A stretch of DNA of 64,000 nucleotides from Alsobacter sp045348435 (lineage in GTDB: Bacteria; Pseudomonadota; Alphaproteobacteria; Rhizobiales; Beijerinckiaceae): contig NZ_CP157484.1 of NCBI RefSeq assembly GCF_045348435.1, positions 4,774,001 through 4,838,000 of the forward strand, in the 5' to 3' direction. Positions 8,222-16,125 of the stretch are shown one piece after another (the first letter of the stretch is position 1; every line of letters begins with the position of its first letter). The translations under genes were made by a program, and so were the position numbers. The notes beneath the pieces were generated by a model that worked only from the letters and a program-made list of their open reading frames with translations, was not told where the DNA came from and did not search any database.

Positions 8222-8452
8222 CTAGCTGACGAACGGCAGGACGCCGTGCAACGCCACCGTCACGTGGTCCGCCAGGGCCGAATAGCCCTTGGGTCCAGGC
8301 AACCACGGCCGCCACTGCCAGACGAGGAAGTGGGCGACGATCGCGATCACCGTGAAGATGATGAAGCTCGTCACGAAGATGCTGTGGAATTCCTTCGCCT
8401 CGCTTTCCGTCAGTCCTGACAGAGTGCTCGGCCTTTCAGCGGGAGTGGCCAT
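8222..8452 (-). CDS. pufB: PufB, LH1 antenna beta polypeptide
   Basis: A 76-residue LH1 beta subunit. SGLTESEAKEFHSIF (H23) and AHFLVWQWRPWLPG (ligand H41) are diagnostic. The ATG at 8452 has GGAGG at 8464-8460, giving a short leader; upstream in-frame codons belong to the hairpin spacer. After WRPWLPG there are about 23 further residues (PKGYSALADHV and on), more than in many LH1 betas, which might add contacts at the periplasmic face. Confidence 0.94.
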   Translation of the reverse strand: MATPAERPSTLSGLTESEAKEFHSIFVTSFIIFTVIAIVAHFLVWQWRPWLPGPKGYSALADHVTVALHGVLPFVS

Positions 8453-8490
8453 ACGTCTGACCTCCAGGTGTTCGCCAGGTGGGCGCGTTA

Positions 8491-8510
8491 CCGCGAGGAG
8501 GGCCTCGCGG
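8491..8510 (-). promoter_or_regulatory. Hairpin in the pufQ-pufB leader
   Basis: A perfect 8-bp stem CCGCGAGG/CCTCGCGG with a 4-nt loop sits in the 129-bp gap between pufQ and pufB. A stable 5' hairpin here could protect processed pufBA mRNA or act as a processing site; this is inference from position. Confidence 0.5.
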
Positions 8511-8581
8511 CGGGATCGTCCCGGCGGCAAGCGCCGGAACGGGTGGCTCGGCAGGCGAAATCCCGCCGAAGGGAGACCGCC

Positions 8582-8884
8582 TCAGCCCATGAAGGCGAAC
8601 GGAATGGTGCTGTTGGCCAGGATGGCGGCGCGGCGGAACACGGAGCCGCGCACCGGCCCCTCGACCGCGAAGGCGTTGCGGGCGGCCGGGACCAGCGTCT
8701 GCACCATCGCGACGACCAGGAAGAGCGGATAGGTGACGGCGAAGATGAGCCGGAACTGCAGCCTCTCGCGGCTGCGCATGCGGCGCATCAGGGGCGACAG
8801 GAAGGCGCTGGGCTCGCCGCCGTCGCGCCGCTCCGCGGCGCCGGCGCTGAAGCTCATCGGGCCGTGCTGTGCGAAGTCGGTCAT
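8582..8884 (-). CDS. pufQ: PufQ, bacteriochlorophyll synthesis/assembly protein
   Basis: A 100-residue protein with one central hydrophobic helix (about residues 50-64, FAVTYPLFLVVAMVQ) flanked by basic residues. It lies between bchZ and pufB, the invariant place of pufQ. PufQ is associated with regulating bacteriochlorophyll synthesis or delivering pigment to assembling complexes in Rhodobacter. The ATG overlaps the bchZ stop by 4 bp. Confidence 0.87.
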   Translation of the reverse strand: MTDFAQHGPMSFSAGAAERRDGGEPSAFLSPLMRRMRSRERLQFRLIFAVTYPLFLVVAMVQTLVPAARNAFAVEGPVRGSVFRRAAILANSTIPFAFMG

Positions 8885-10338
8885 GCCGCTCTCCCCTCTT
8901 CGATGGCGTGGCGCGCGGCCGCGACGCGGCTGGCGGAGACTCGGGCCTCTCCGGCCCGCCGGGCGTCCCGCTCGGCCGCGTCGCGCAGCCGCTTGGCCGC
9001 CGAGATCCGGACGAGGACGGGTTGCAGCTCGAGCAGTTCGTCGAGCTTGGTCCGGGCGGCGTCGTCCCAGGGCAGCTCGCGCAGGTAGCGCGCCGGCGTC
9101 GCCTCGACCCTGTCGAGATCCGCGGCCAGCGGCAGGATGTGGAAGAGCGCGTCGAACAGCGCGTTGCAGACCTCCTGCACCAGGTAGGTCGCCCCGGCGT
9201 AGCCCATGAAGGGCGTGCCGGTGTGCCGGCGCACGATCGCGCCCGGAAAGGAGGCCGGGATGAACATGGCCCGCGCGCCGCGCTCGGCCAGGTACATGCG
9301 CTCGTTGAAGCTGCCGAACAGGATCAGCGGGGTCTGCTCCCGCACGGCCGTCCGCACGGCCTCGTTGTCGGTCTTCTGGCCGGCCAGGCGCGAGAACGAG
9401 AACGTGCAGGGCAGCCCCATCTCCTCCTCGAGGAAATGCCGCACGCCGCGCGCATAGGTCTCACCGGCCACGATGGCGAAGCTCGCCGTGCCGAAGAAGT
9501 CCTGCGTCACCGACCGCCACAGGTCCCAGAGCGGCTTGATGGTCGTGTGCTTCTCGCGCTCGATGAAGGGCTCCGGGTCGAGGCCCAGGATCTCGCCGAG
9601 CGAGCGCAGGAACTTGGTGGTGCTGTGCAGGCCGATCGGCGCCTGCAGGTAGGGCCGGTCCAGCGCCTCGCAGAGCAGCCGGCCATATTCGCGGTAGAGG
9701 CAGACATTGGCGTCGGCGTCGACCAGGCGGCCGACATCGGCGAGGTGGCTGCCGAGCGGGAAGGTCATGTTGACCTCCGCGCCGATCCCCTCGACGAGCC
9801 GGCGGATCTCCGCCACGTCGGAGGGCGTATTGAACATGCCGTAGGCCGGCCCGACGATGTTGACCCGCGGCTTGTCGCCGGGCTGGCGGGGCTTGCGCTT
9901 CGGAACGACGCCCTTGCGCGCGCCGTGCTCCGTCCACAGCCAGAACAGCGCCCGGTTGGCGCATTGCCACTGGTCCTCGTCGATGGTGCGGGGCAGGAAC
10001 CGCGCGATCCCGGTGCCCTCGGGCGTGACGCCGCCGCCGATCATCTCGGCGATGGAGCCCGTCACGACCACGCTCGGCAGGTCGGGATCCAGCGTCGCAT
10101 GGGCGCGCTTCATCGCGCCCTCGGTGCCGTGGCGGCCGAGCTCTTCCTCGGCCAGGCCCGTCACGACGATCGGCAGCTCGTGCGGCGGCAGCGCGTCCGT
10201 GTAGTGCAGCACGGAGGTGACCGGCAGGTTCTCGCAGCCCACCGGGCCGTCGATGATCACCTGCAGGCCCTTGATGGCGGTGAACACATAGACCGCGCCC
10301 CAGTATCCGCCGGCCCGGTCGTGGTCGAGGACTAGCAT
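8881..10338 (-). CDS. bchZ: BchZ, chlorophyllide a reductase subunit Z
   Basis: A 485-residue nitrogenase-like subunit forming, with BchY, the catalytic component of chlorophyllide a oxidoreductase, which reduces the C7=C8 bond of ring B. It starts MLVLDHDRAGGYWGAVY. The conserved cysteine in GPVGCENLPV is visible and probably helps hold the [4Fe-4S] cluster with BchY. The start lies 3' of a near-overlapping bchY stop (10332), and the stop overlaps pufQ. Confidence 0.96.
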   Translation of the reverse strand: MLVLDHDRAGGYWGAVYVFTAIKGLQVIIDGPVGCENLPVTSVLHYTDALPPHELPIVVTGLAEEELGRHGTEGAMKRAHATLDPDLPSVVVTGSIAEMIGGGVTPEGTGIARFLPRTIDEDQWQCANRALFWLWTEHGARKGVVPKRKPRQPGDKPRVNIVGPAYGMFNTPSDVAEIRRLVEGIGAEVNMTFPLGSHLADVGRLVDADANVCLYREYGRLLCEALDRPYLQAPIGLHSTTKFLRSLGEILGLDPEPFIEREKHTTIKPLWDLWRSVTQDFFGTASFAIVAGETYARGVRHFLEEEMGLPCTFSFSRLAGQKTDNEAVRTAVREQTPLILFGSFNERMYLAERGARAMFIPASFPGAIVRRHTGTPFMGYAGATYLVQEVCNALFDALFHILPLAADLDRVEATPARYLRELPWDDAARTKLDELLELQPVLVRISAAKRLRDAAERDARRAGEARVSASRVAAARHAIEEGRAA

Positions 10339-11885
10339 GAGCCCATCTCCTCGGCCGGCCGCGCCTGCGTCTTGGCGCGATGCTTCTTGCGGAACTCCGG
10401 CCGGGCGCGCGGGACCTCGCTCCAGACGCCCGCGCCGTCACCCTGGCCGACTCCGGCGAAGAAGGCGTTCATGGCGTCGAAGCGGCCCTTGTTGGCGATG
10501 GCGCCGCCGATCACCTTGGCGAGCGACCCCGCTCCGGCGACGCCCATGAGGGGTCGGGCCGAGATCAGGTTGGTGAAGTAGAGCGCCGGGATGGCGAGCT
10601 CCTTGGCCTTCTGCACGACCGGGGTCGTCCCGATAGCGACGTCGGGCCGGAACTCCCGCATGGCGGCGAGGTCCTGCTCCAGCGAGGCGCGGAACTGCAC
10701 GGCCACGCCATGCGCCTGCAGCCAGTCGCGGTCCTGCTCGGACCAGGGCGTGCGCGGGCAGGCCGTGCCGACATAGCGCAGGTCCGCCCCGCTCTCGACC
10801 AGCAGCCGGGCCACCAGCAGCTCGGATCCCTCATAGCCCGACAGCGTGATGCGGCCGCGCACCGGCGCATTCGCCAGCGCCGCCCGGATGGCCGGCAGGA
10901 GCTTGTTCTTGGCGGCGTCGACGACGCCCTGGGCGATCCCGCAGGCGTCCCCGATCCCGTCGAGCCACGCGGCCGTGCCGTCGAGGCCGACCGGGGCCGA
11001 GCCCACGACCTTGCGTCCCGCGCCCTGGAACTCGCGGATCGACGCCGTGTAGAACGGATGCAGCGCCGCCACGGCCGCGCAGTCCAGCGACTGGTAGAGC
11101 TCGCGCCATTCGCGCGTGGGGACCACAGGGCCGGCCGATAGGCCGAGCAGGTTCAGCATGCCGCCGATCTGCACCGGGTCGGCCGGGAAGAGCTCGCCCA
11201 GCAGGGTGACGGAGGGGCGGTCGTCCTTGCCGGTCCGCGGCGCCTGCACGGGGCCCTGCTCCGCCTCGCGGCGCGCATAGGCCAGCATAGCGCCGGCGAG
11301 CACGTCCTTCGCCTCCGCATGGGTCGGGACGCCGAAGCCCGGCACGTCGATGCCGATGATCCGGACGCCGTTGATCTCCTTCGGCAGCAGGCGCAGCGGC
11401 ACGCCGGAGGCGGTCGGCACGCACAGATTGATCACCACGACCGCGTCATAGGCGTCCGGGTCGGCCAGCTTGAACACCGCCTCGCGGATGTCCTCGAACA
11501 GCTTGCCGGTGACCAGCGTCTCGGAATTGAACGGCACATAGCCGACGCTGCGCTTGGCGCCGTAGAAATGCGACGTGAAGGTCAGCCCATAGACGCAGCA
11601 GGCCGAGCCGGACAGCACCACGGCGGTGCGCCGCATGCGCAGGCCGACCCGAAGCGACCCGAAGGCCGGGCACATGCTCTGGGGCTGGTCGTGGGGACCG
11701 GTCGGATAGTCCTGCGCATAGCGCTCCAGCGTCTCCCGCGCGCCGGCGGCGTCGCCCGCCGCGATGGCGGCCTGGCGCATCTCGTCCTTGCCGGCGTGGC
11801 AGCCGAGGCCGTCGGCCTGCGCCGCGGCCAGGTTCACGCCCGCAGGGGCGGCCGGCGCGGGAGGGGGCGATGTGAGCACGGTCAT
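10332..11885 (-). CDS. bchY: BchY, chlorophyllide a reductase subunit Y
   Basis: A 517-residue partner of BchZ in the NB-like component of chlorophyllide reductase. Likely cluster-ligand cysteines are in QSMCPAFG, GSACCVYG and VINLCVP. Start 11885 (MTVLTSPPPAP) lies 14 bp after bchX; the open frame extends upstream only by running through bchX. The stop overlaps the bchZ start. The first 35 residues are Ala/Pro-rich, as in many BchY proteins. Confidence 0.96.
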   Translation of the reverse strand: MTVLTSPPPAPAAPAGVNLAAAQADGLGCHAGKDEMRQAAIAAGDAAGARETLERYAQDYPTGPHDQPQSMCPAFGSLRVGLRMRRTAVVLSGSACCVYGLTFTSHFYGAKRSVGYVPFNSETLVTGKLFEDIREAVFKLADPDAYDAVVVINLCVPTASGVPLRLLPKEINGVRIIGIDVPGFGVPTHAEAKDVLAGAMLAYARREAEQGPVQAPRTGKDDRPSVTLLGELFPADPVQIGGMLNLLGLSAGPVVPTREWRELYQSLDCAAVAALHPFYTASIREFQGAGRKVVGSAPVGLDGTAAWLDGIGDACGIAQGVVDAAKNKLLPAIRAALANAPVRGRITLSGYEGSELLVARLLVESGADLRYVGTACPRTPWSEQDRDWLQAHGVAVQFRASLEQDLAAMREFRPDVAIGTTPVVQKAKELAIPALYFTNLISARPLMGVAGAGSLAKVIGGAIANKGRFDAMNAFFAGVGQGDGAGVWSEVPRARPEFRKKHRAKTQARPAEEMGSC

Positions 11886-11899
11886 GGCGGGCGCCCCTG

Positions 11900-12922
11900 T
11901 CAGACCGCTTCGTCGTAGACGACTTCGAGGGACGGCCTGGTCACCGCCGAGACGCCGCACATGTCCTCCATGGTGGCGGGCTCGAGCACGACGTTGCGGC
12001 CCACCGCGTCGCTCTTGAACAGGCCGAGCAGCGTGTCCTGGGTCAGCGTGCGGGGCTGGTGCGGGGCGGCGTCCGCCACATTGGCCGCCAGCGTCTCGAA
12101 CAGCGAGCCCCATGGGCCGCCGGGCTGGCCGATGATCTGGTAGCTCGCGCTCTTGCGGCGGATGTCCTCGTCGGCCGGGATCGAGGCCAGGATCGGGATG
12201 CCGACCGCCTCGGCGAAGGCCTGCGCCTCGCCCGTGCCGTCGTCCTTGTTGATGACGATGCCGCCGACGCCGACATTGCCGCCGAGCTTGCGGAAATACT
12301 CCACCGCCGAGCAGACATTGTTGGCGACATAGAGCGACTGAAGGTCGTTCGAGCCGACGATGATGACCTTCTGGCACATGTCGCGGGCGATCGGCAGGCC
12401 GAACCCGCCGCACACCACGTCGCCCAGGAAGTCGAGGAGCACGTAGTCGAAGCCCCAGTCGTGGAAGCCGAGCTTCTCCAGGAGCTCGAAGCCGTGGATG
12501 ATGCCGCGTCCGCCGCAGCCGCGGCCCACTTCCGGCCCGCCGAGCTCCATGGCGTAGACGCCGTCGCGCTTGAAGCAGACGTCGCCGATGGCGACCTGCT
12601 CGCCGGCGAGCTTCTTGCGCGTGGAGGTCTCGATGATGGTGGGGCAGGCCCGCCCGCCGAACAGCAGCGATGTCGTGTCGCTCTTCGGATCGCAGCCGAT
12701 GAGCAGCACCTTCTTGCCCTGCTGGGCCATCATGTAGCTGAGATTGGCCAGCGTGAAGCTCTTGCCGATCCCGCCCTTGCCGTAGATCGCGATGATCTGC
12801 GTCTGCTTGACGCTCTGCGTCGGCACAGGGTCCAGCGGCGCGGCGGCCTCCTCGCGCAGGGCGGCGACGCGCGCCGCCGCCGGGGCGGAGCTTCTGAAGT
12901 CGAGACTCGGGGCGATGCTCAT
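11900..12922 (-). CDS. bchX: BchX, chlorophyllide a reductase iron protein
   Basis: A 340-residue NifH-like ATPase that passes electrons to BchYZ. It has the P-loop YGKGGIGKS near residue 49, DPKSD just after, and cluster cysteines in RACPTII and GRGCGGRGI. The homodimer carries one [4Fe-4S] cluster between subunits. The start at 12922 overlaps the bchC stop (ATGA). About 40 N-terminal residues precede the P-loop domain, normal for BchX and absent from BchL. Confidence 0.97.
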   Translation of the reverse strand: MSIAPSLDFRSSAPAAARVAALREEAAAPLDPVPTQSVKQTQIIAIYGKGGIGKSFTLANLSYMMAQQGKKVLLIGCDPKSDTTSLLFGGRACPTIIETSTRKKLAGEQVAIGDVCFKRDGVYAMELGGPEVGRGCGGRGIIHGFELLEKLGFHDWGFDYVLLDFLGDVVCGGFGLPIARDMCQKVIIVGSNDLQSLYVANNVCSAVEYFRKLGGNVGVGGIVINKDDGTGEAQAFAEAVGIPILASIPADEDIRRKSASYQIIGQPGGPWGSLFETLAANVADAAPHQPRTLTQDTLLGLFKSDAVGRNVVLEPATMEDMCGVSAVTRPSLEVVYDEAV

Positions 12923-13854
12923 GCGCAGTCTCTCCAGTCGAGGACCATCTTGATGCAGGACGGGTCTTCGAACGCGGTCCGGTAGGCGGATCCGGCGTCC
13001 AGGGCCCCGCGGCGGTGGGTGATCAGTCCGTCGAGCGACAGCGCGCCGGCGGCGAGCAGCGCAGTGACGGCGTCCAGGTCGGCGGGGCGCCATTCCGCGG
13101 CGACGCGGATGCGCGCCTCGCGCATGAAGGCGGCCGGGAACGCGAAGGCGAGGCTCTGGTCGTAGAAGCCGGCGAGCACGATCTCGCCGCCGGGGGCCAG
13201 GCGCGGGATCAGCCGGTCCAGGATCGTGCTGTCGCCGCTGACGTCGTAGACGACCTCATAGTCGCAGCGCGCGTCGTCGGCCGGATCGACCGCCGCATAG
13301 CCAAGCGCGCCGTCGCGCCGGGAGGAGTTGGTCTCCCACACCACCGGCTCGCCGCCCGCCGCGACCGAGAGGCGCGCCAGCAGGCGGCCCAGCACGCCGT
13401 GGCCGACGATCAGCTCGCGTCCCGGCTTCGAAGCGGCCCGCGCATGCTGGGCGGTCGCCGCCAGCGCGAGGAGCACGGCCTGCTCGCCGAGCCCGGTGGG
13501 GGCGAGCGTGGTGCGGGCGCCGGCCGTGACCAGTCGCGAAGCCGCGCCGCCGAAGAGCCCGCGCACGTCGCCGAAGCAGCGCGCGCCCGGCACGAAGACC
13601 GCGTCCCCCTCCGACCGGCCGGACCGGTCGCCGGCGGCGATCACGCGCCCGACGGTCTCGTAGCCCGGCACCAGCGGATAGCCCATGCCCGGGAAGGGCG
13701 GCATCCGGCCGGACCAGAGCAGCCGCTCGGTGCCGGTGCTGATGCCCGTCCAGTCCACCGCGACGACCACGTCCTCGGCGCCGGGGCTCGACAGCTCGAG
13801 CGGGCGGAGCGTGAGCGCGCCGGGCTTCTCCAGGACGACCGCGAGGGCCTGCAT
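12919..13854 (-). CDS. bchC: BchC, bacteriochlorophyllide dehydrogenase
   Basis: A 311-residue MDR-type dehydrogenase that oxidises the C3 hydroxyethyl group of bacteriochlorophyllide to acetyl late in bacteriochlorophyll a synthesis. The GroES-like half (DWTGISTGTERLLWSG) is followed by a Rossmann part (LIVGHGVLGRLLARL). The structural zinc cysteines of typical alcohol dehydrogenases are absent, as expected for BchC. It is preceded by its own PpsR-type promoter, so it can be read from that promoter or from crtEF. Confidence 0.94.
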   Translation of the reverse strand: MQALAVVLEKPGALTLRPLELSSPGAEDVVVAVDWTGISTGTERLLWSGRMPPFPGMGYPLVPGYETVGRVIAAGDRSGRSEGDAVFVPGARCFGDVRGLFGGAASRLVTAGARTTLAPTGLGEQAVLLALAATAQHARAASKPGRELIVGHGVLGRLLARLSVAAGGEPVVWETNSSRRDGALGYAAVDPADDARCDYEVVYDVSGDSTILDRLIPRLAPGGEIVLAGFYDQSLAFAFPAAFMREARIRVAAEWRPADLDAVTALLAAGALSLDGLITHRRGALDAGSAYRTAFEDPSCIKMVLDWRDCA

Positions 13855-13914
13855 GATTCTTCCCCGATTGGGCGGGCGGCGCTCACGGCGTGGACGCCGG
13901 CGCTCCCGTCTCAC

Positions 13915-13946
13915 TGTCAGACTAACTTGACACAGAAAAGCGTCAA
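13915..13946 (-). promoter_or_regulatory. bchC promoter with PpsR/CrtJ operator
   Basis: TGTCAGACTAACTTGACA (13915-13932) is a perfect TGT-N12-ACA site, the motif bound by PpsR/CrtJ. On the minus strand TTGACG (13946-13941) and TAGTCT (13924-13919) make a sigma70-like pair with a 16-bp spacer, so the operator covers the -10. A second palindrome, TTGAC-N10-GTCAA (13927-13946), overlaps it and covers the -35. Redox/light repression is inferred. Confidence 0.78.
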
Positions 13947-13967
13947 TCTTTTTTTACGCCGCTCACG

Positions 13968-15155
13968 TCAACGCGTGGCGACGATCAAGCCGGTCAGCAT
14001 CGGGCGGCGCGTCCTCACCAGACGCGCGCTCGCGAAACCGGCCTGCCCCAGCAAGGCCAGGACCTCGGCGGGGCGGCGGGCGCGGCCTTGCCCCATGGCC
14101 AGGAGGTAGAAGCCGAAATAGGCGTCGCCGATCGGCTCGGCTCCCGCCTCTCCGGCGAAGGGCTCGGCCACCAGCAGCGCGCCCCCGGGCGGCAGCGCCG
14201 CATGGATGGCCCGCAGCAGCCGCAACGCCGCGTCGTCGTCGTGGTCGTGAAGGATGCGCACCAGGCTCGCCGCGTCCGCCCCCGCGGGCAGCCCGGCGAA
14301 GAAATCGCCCGCCGCGACGTCGATGCGCCCGGAGAAGGCTGGCCCGGACAGCCGCCGCTCGGCGCGGGCCGCCACCTCCGGCAGATCGAACACCGTGATT
14401 CGAATATCCTGCGTCCGCGCCGCGACGGCCGCCGCGAAGGCGCCCTCGCCGCCGCCGACGTCGAGCAGGCGCCGGTGGCGCGCGAACCGGTAGGCCTCCA
14501 GGATGTCGTCAGCCAGCAGCGGCATGGACGCCGCCATCAGGGCGCTGTAGGCCGCGGCGGCCTCGGGGGCGGCGTCGCGCCGCTCTCCCGCATAGGTCCA
14601 GAACGCCGAGAGCCGGGTGGCGCGGACCTCGCCGCGCAGCAGCGCGACCGGGTCGCGCAGGTCGTCGTACACGATGGCGTGGTGCTCCACCATGGCGAGC
14701 GCGCCCGGGTTGCCGAGCAGCGCCGCGCCGCGCTCGCCCAGCACGAAGCGCCCGTCCCCGACAGCCTGCGCCAGCTTGAGCGAGGCGGCCGCATGGAGCA
14801 GCCGGGACGCCGCCTCGACCGGAAGGCCCAGGCGTCGGGCCAGCGCGGGCGCGTCCTGCGGGCCGTCCGCCAACATCGGCAGCAGGCCGAGCCGCACCGT
14901 CGCGGCGAGCACCTGCGAGTAGACGAAGCCGGCCACGAGGTCGAAGGTCTCGCGGGCCTTGCGGCGCGCCACGCGCCGCGTCAGCGGGAAAGAGGACGCC
15001 CAGCGCTGGAAGCCGGGCCGCATCAGCAGGCGGTTGCGCAGCCCCAGCCAGCCGAGGCGACACGCCGCGGCGGCCTCCGCCAGCGACGACCGCGCCGCAG
15101 GGCCCGCCGGAGCGGGACCGGCGAGCGCGCGTCCCGGAGGCTCGGCGGCGGTCAT
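13968..15155 (-). CDS. crtF: CrtF, hydroxycarotenoid O-methyltransferase
   Basis: A SAM-dependent O-methyltransferase of 395 aa that methylates the 1-hydroxy group of carotenoids in the spheroidene/spirilloxanthin pathways. It has an N-terminal dimerisation domain and the SAM loop LLDVGGGEGAF near residue 232. The ATG lies in the last bases of crtE (4-bp overlap). With crtC and crtD it provides the terminal steps for spirilloxanthin. The first 25 residues are a low-complexity Ala/Pro stretch. Confidence 0.93.
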   Translation of the reverse strand: MTAAEPPGRALAGPAPAGPAARSSLAEAAAACRLGWLGLRNRLLMRPGFQRWASSFPLTRRVARRKARETFDLVAGFVYSQVLAATVRLGLLPMLADGPQDAPALARRLGLPVEAASRLLHAAASLKLAQAVGDGRFVLGERGAALLGNPGALAMVEHHAIVYDDLRDPVALLRGEVRATRLSAFWTYAGERRDAAPEAAAAYSALMAASMPLLADDILEAYRFARHRRLLDVGGGEGAFAAAVAARTQDIRITVFDLPEVAARAERRLSGPAFSGRIDVAAGDFFAGLPAGADAASLVRILHDHDDDAALRLLRAIHAALPPGGALLVAEPFAGEAGAEPIGDAYFGFYLLAMGQGRARRPAEVLALLGQAGFASARLVRTRRPMLTGLIVATR

Positions 15156-16021
15156 GCGGCTTTCAGGGCGAGTTCCTTGGGCAGGAACGTCGCCGTCTGC
15201 GCCACGATGAGGCGGCGAAGGTCGTCCGCCCCGGGGCAGGGCGGAATGGAGTCGACCGCGGAGGCGAGCAGACGCTTGAGGTGCAGGATCGCCTCAGGCA
15301 GCCCCATCGCGGCGGCGGCGTTGGGCCGGCCCAGCGCGGCGTCGCGGTTGATCGGCTTGCCGAGGTCCTCGGCCGTGCAATAGACGTCGCGGATGTCGTC
15401 GGCGACCTGGAAGGCCTCGCCGAGCTGCAGGCCGAGCGGCCGCCAGGCGTCGCCGCTGCGCCCGCACGCCGCCGCCCCGGCGGCCGTCGCGGCGGCGAAG
15501 AGCGCCCCCGTCTTGGCCTGCTGGTAGAGCGCCAGCGGGACGCTGGGCTCGCACTCCCAGGCCTGCCCGGCGCAAATGCCGTGCGGCGCGCCCACCGCGG
15601 CGCCGATCGTCGAAACCAGCCGCCCGATGCGGCCGGGCCGCCGCGACGCCCCGCACGCGATGGTCTCGAAGGCGAGCACGATCAGGGCGTCGCCGGCCAG
15701 CACCGCCAGCGGCTGGCCGAAGGCGGCGTGCACCGAGGGCTTGCCGCGCCGGATGGGCGCGTCGTCGAAGCAGGGCAGGTCGTCATGCACCAGCGAGGCG
15801 CAATGCAGGATCTCGATCGCCGCCGCGGCCGCGTCCGACACCTCCGGCGCGTCGTCGCCGCACGCCTGGGCCACCGCCAGCGTGAGGCGAGACCGCACCC
15901 GCGCGCCGCCCGGAAACACGGCGTCCCGCATGGCGGCGGCGAGCCGGGGCGGGCCGCCCGGCCCGCCGGCCGTGGCGAGAGCGGCCTGGAGGGCGTCTTC
16001 GATGCGGCGTGCGGCGTCCAT
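15152..16021 (-). CDS. crtE: CrtE, geranylgeranyl diphosphate synthase
   Basis: A prenyltransferase of 289 aa that extends prenyl diphosphates to GGPP, used for both phytoene and the bacteriochlorophyll tail. The first Asp-rich motif is HDDLPCFDD and the second DDIRD. The start at 16021 has AGGAG 8 nt upstream; a 15-codon extension would begin inside the operator and is rejected. It heads the crtEF-bchCXYZ-puf superoperon. Confidence 0.95.
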   Translation of the reverse strand: MDAARRIEDALQAALATAGGPGGPPRLAAAMRDAVFPGGARVRSRLTLAVAQACGDDAPEVSDAAAAAIEILHCASLVHDDLPCFDDAPIRRGKPSVHAAFGQPLAVLAGDALIVLAFETIACGASRRPGRIGRLVSTIGAAVGAPHGICAGQAWECEPSVPLALYQQAKTGALFAAATAAGAAACGRSGDAWRPLGLQLGEAFQVADDIRDVYCTAEDLGKPINRDAALGRPNAAAAMGLPEAILHLKRLLASAVDSIPPCPGADDLRRLIVAQTATFLPKELALKAA

Positions 16022-16047
16022 GGCGGCGCTCCTGTGTCCATCTGAAT

Positions 16048-16079
16048 TGTCAGAGTAAACTGTCATCTCAAATTGACAA
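16048..16079. promoter_or_regulatory. Divergent crtE/crtD control region with two PpsR/CrtJ sites
   Basis: TGTCATCTCAAATTGACA (16061-16078) is a perfect TGT-N12-ACA operator. A second near-consensus site, TGT-N12-TCA (16048-16065), overlaps it by 5 bp. For crtE, TTGTCA (16079-16074) and TACTCT (16057-16052) form a -35/-10 pair with a 16-bp spacer, the same layout as bchC. Both elements are covered by the sites. The crtD promoter is less obvious. Confidence 0.8.
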
Positions 16080-16125
16080 CTCCGAATTCAGGGCCGACGA
16101 TCGGCTTTCGTCGGAGTCTCGCCTG

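Noticed and set aside
8453..8581. Possible small gene between pufQ and pufB
   Set aside because: No start with a ribosome binding site; the space holds a hairpin and the pufB leader.
5033..16021. pufX or ppsR gene in the puf/crt region
   Set aside because: Searched by eye between and after the puf genes; pufC is followed directly by a terminator and no regulator-like ORF was seen.
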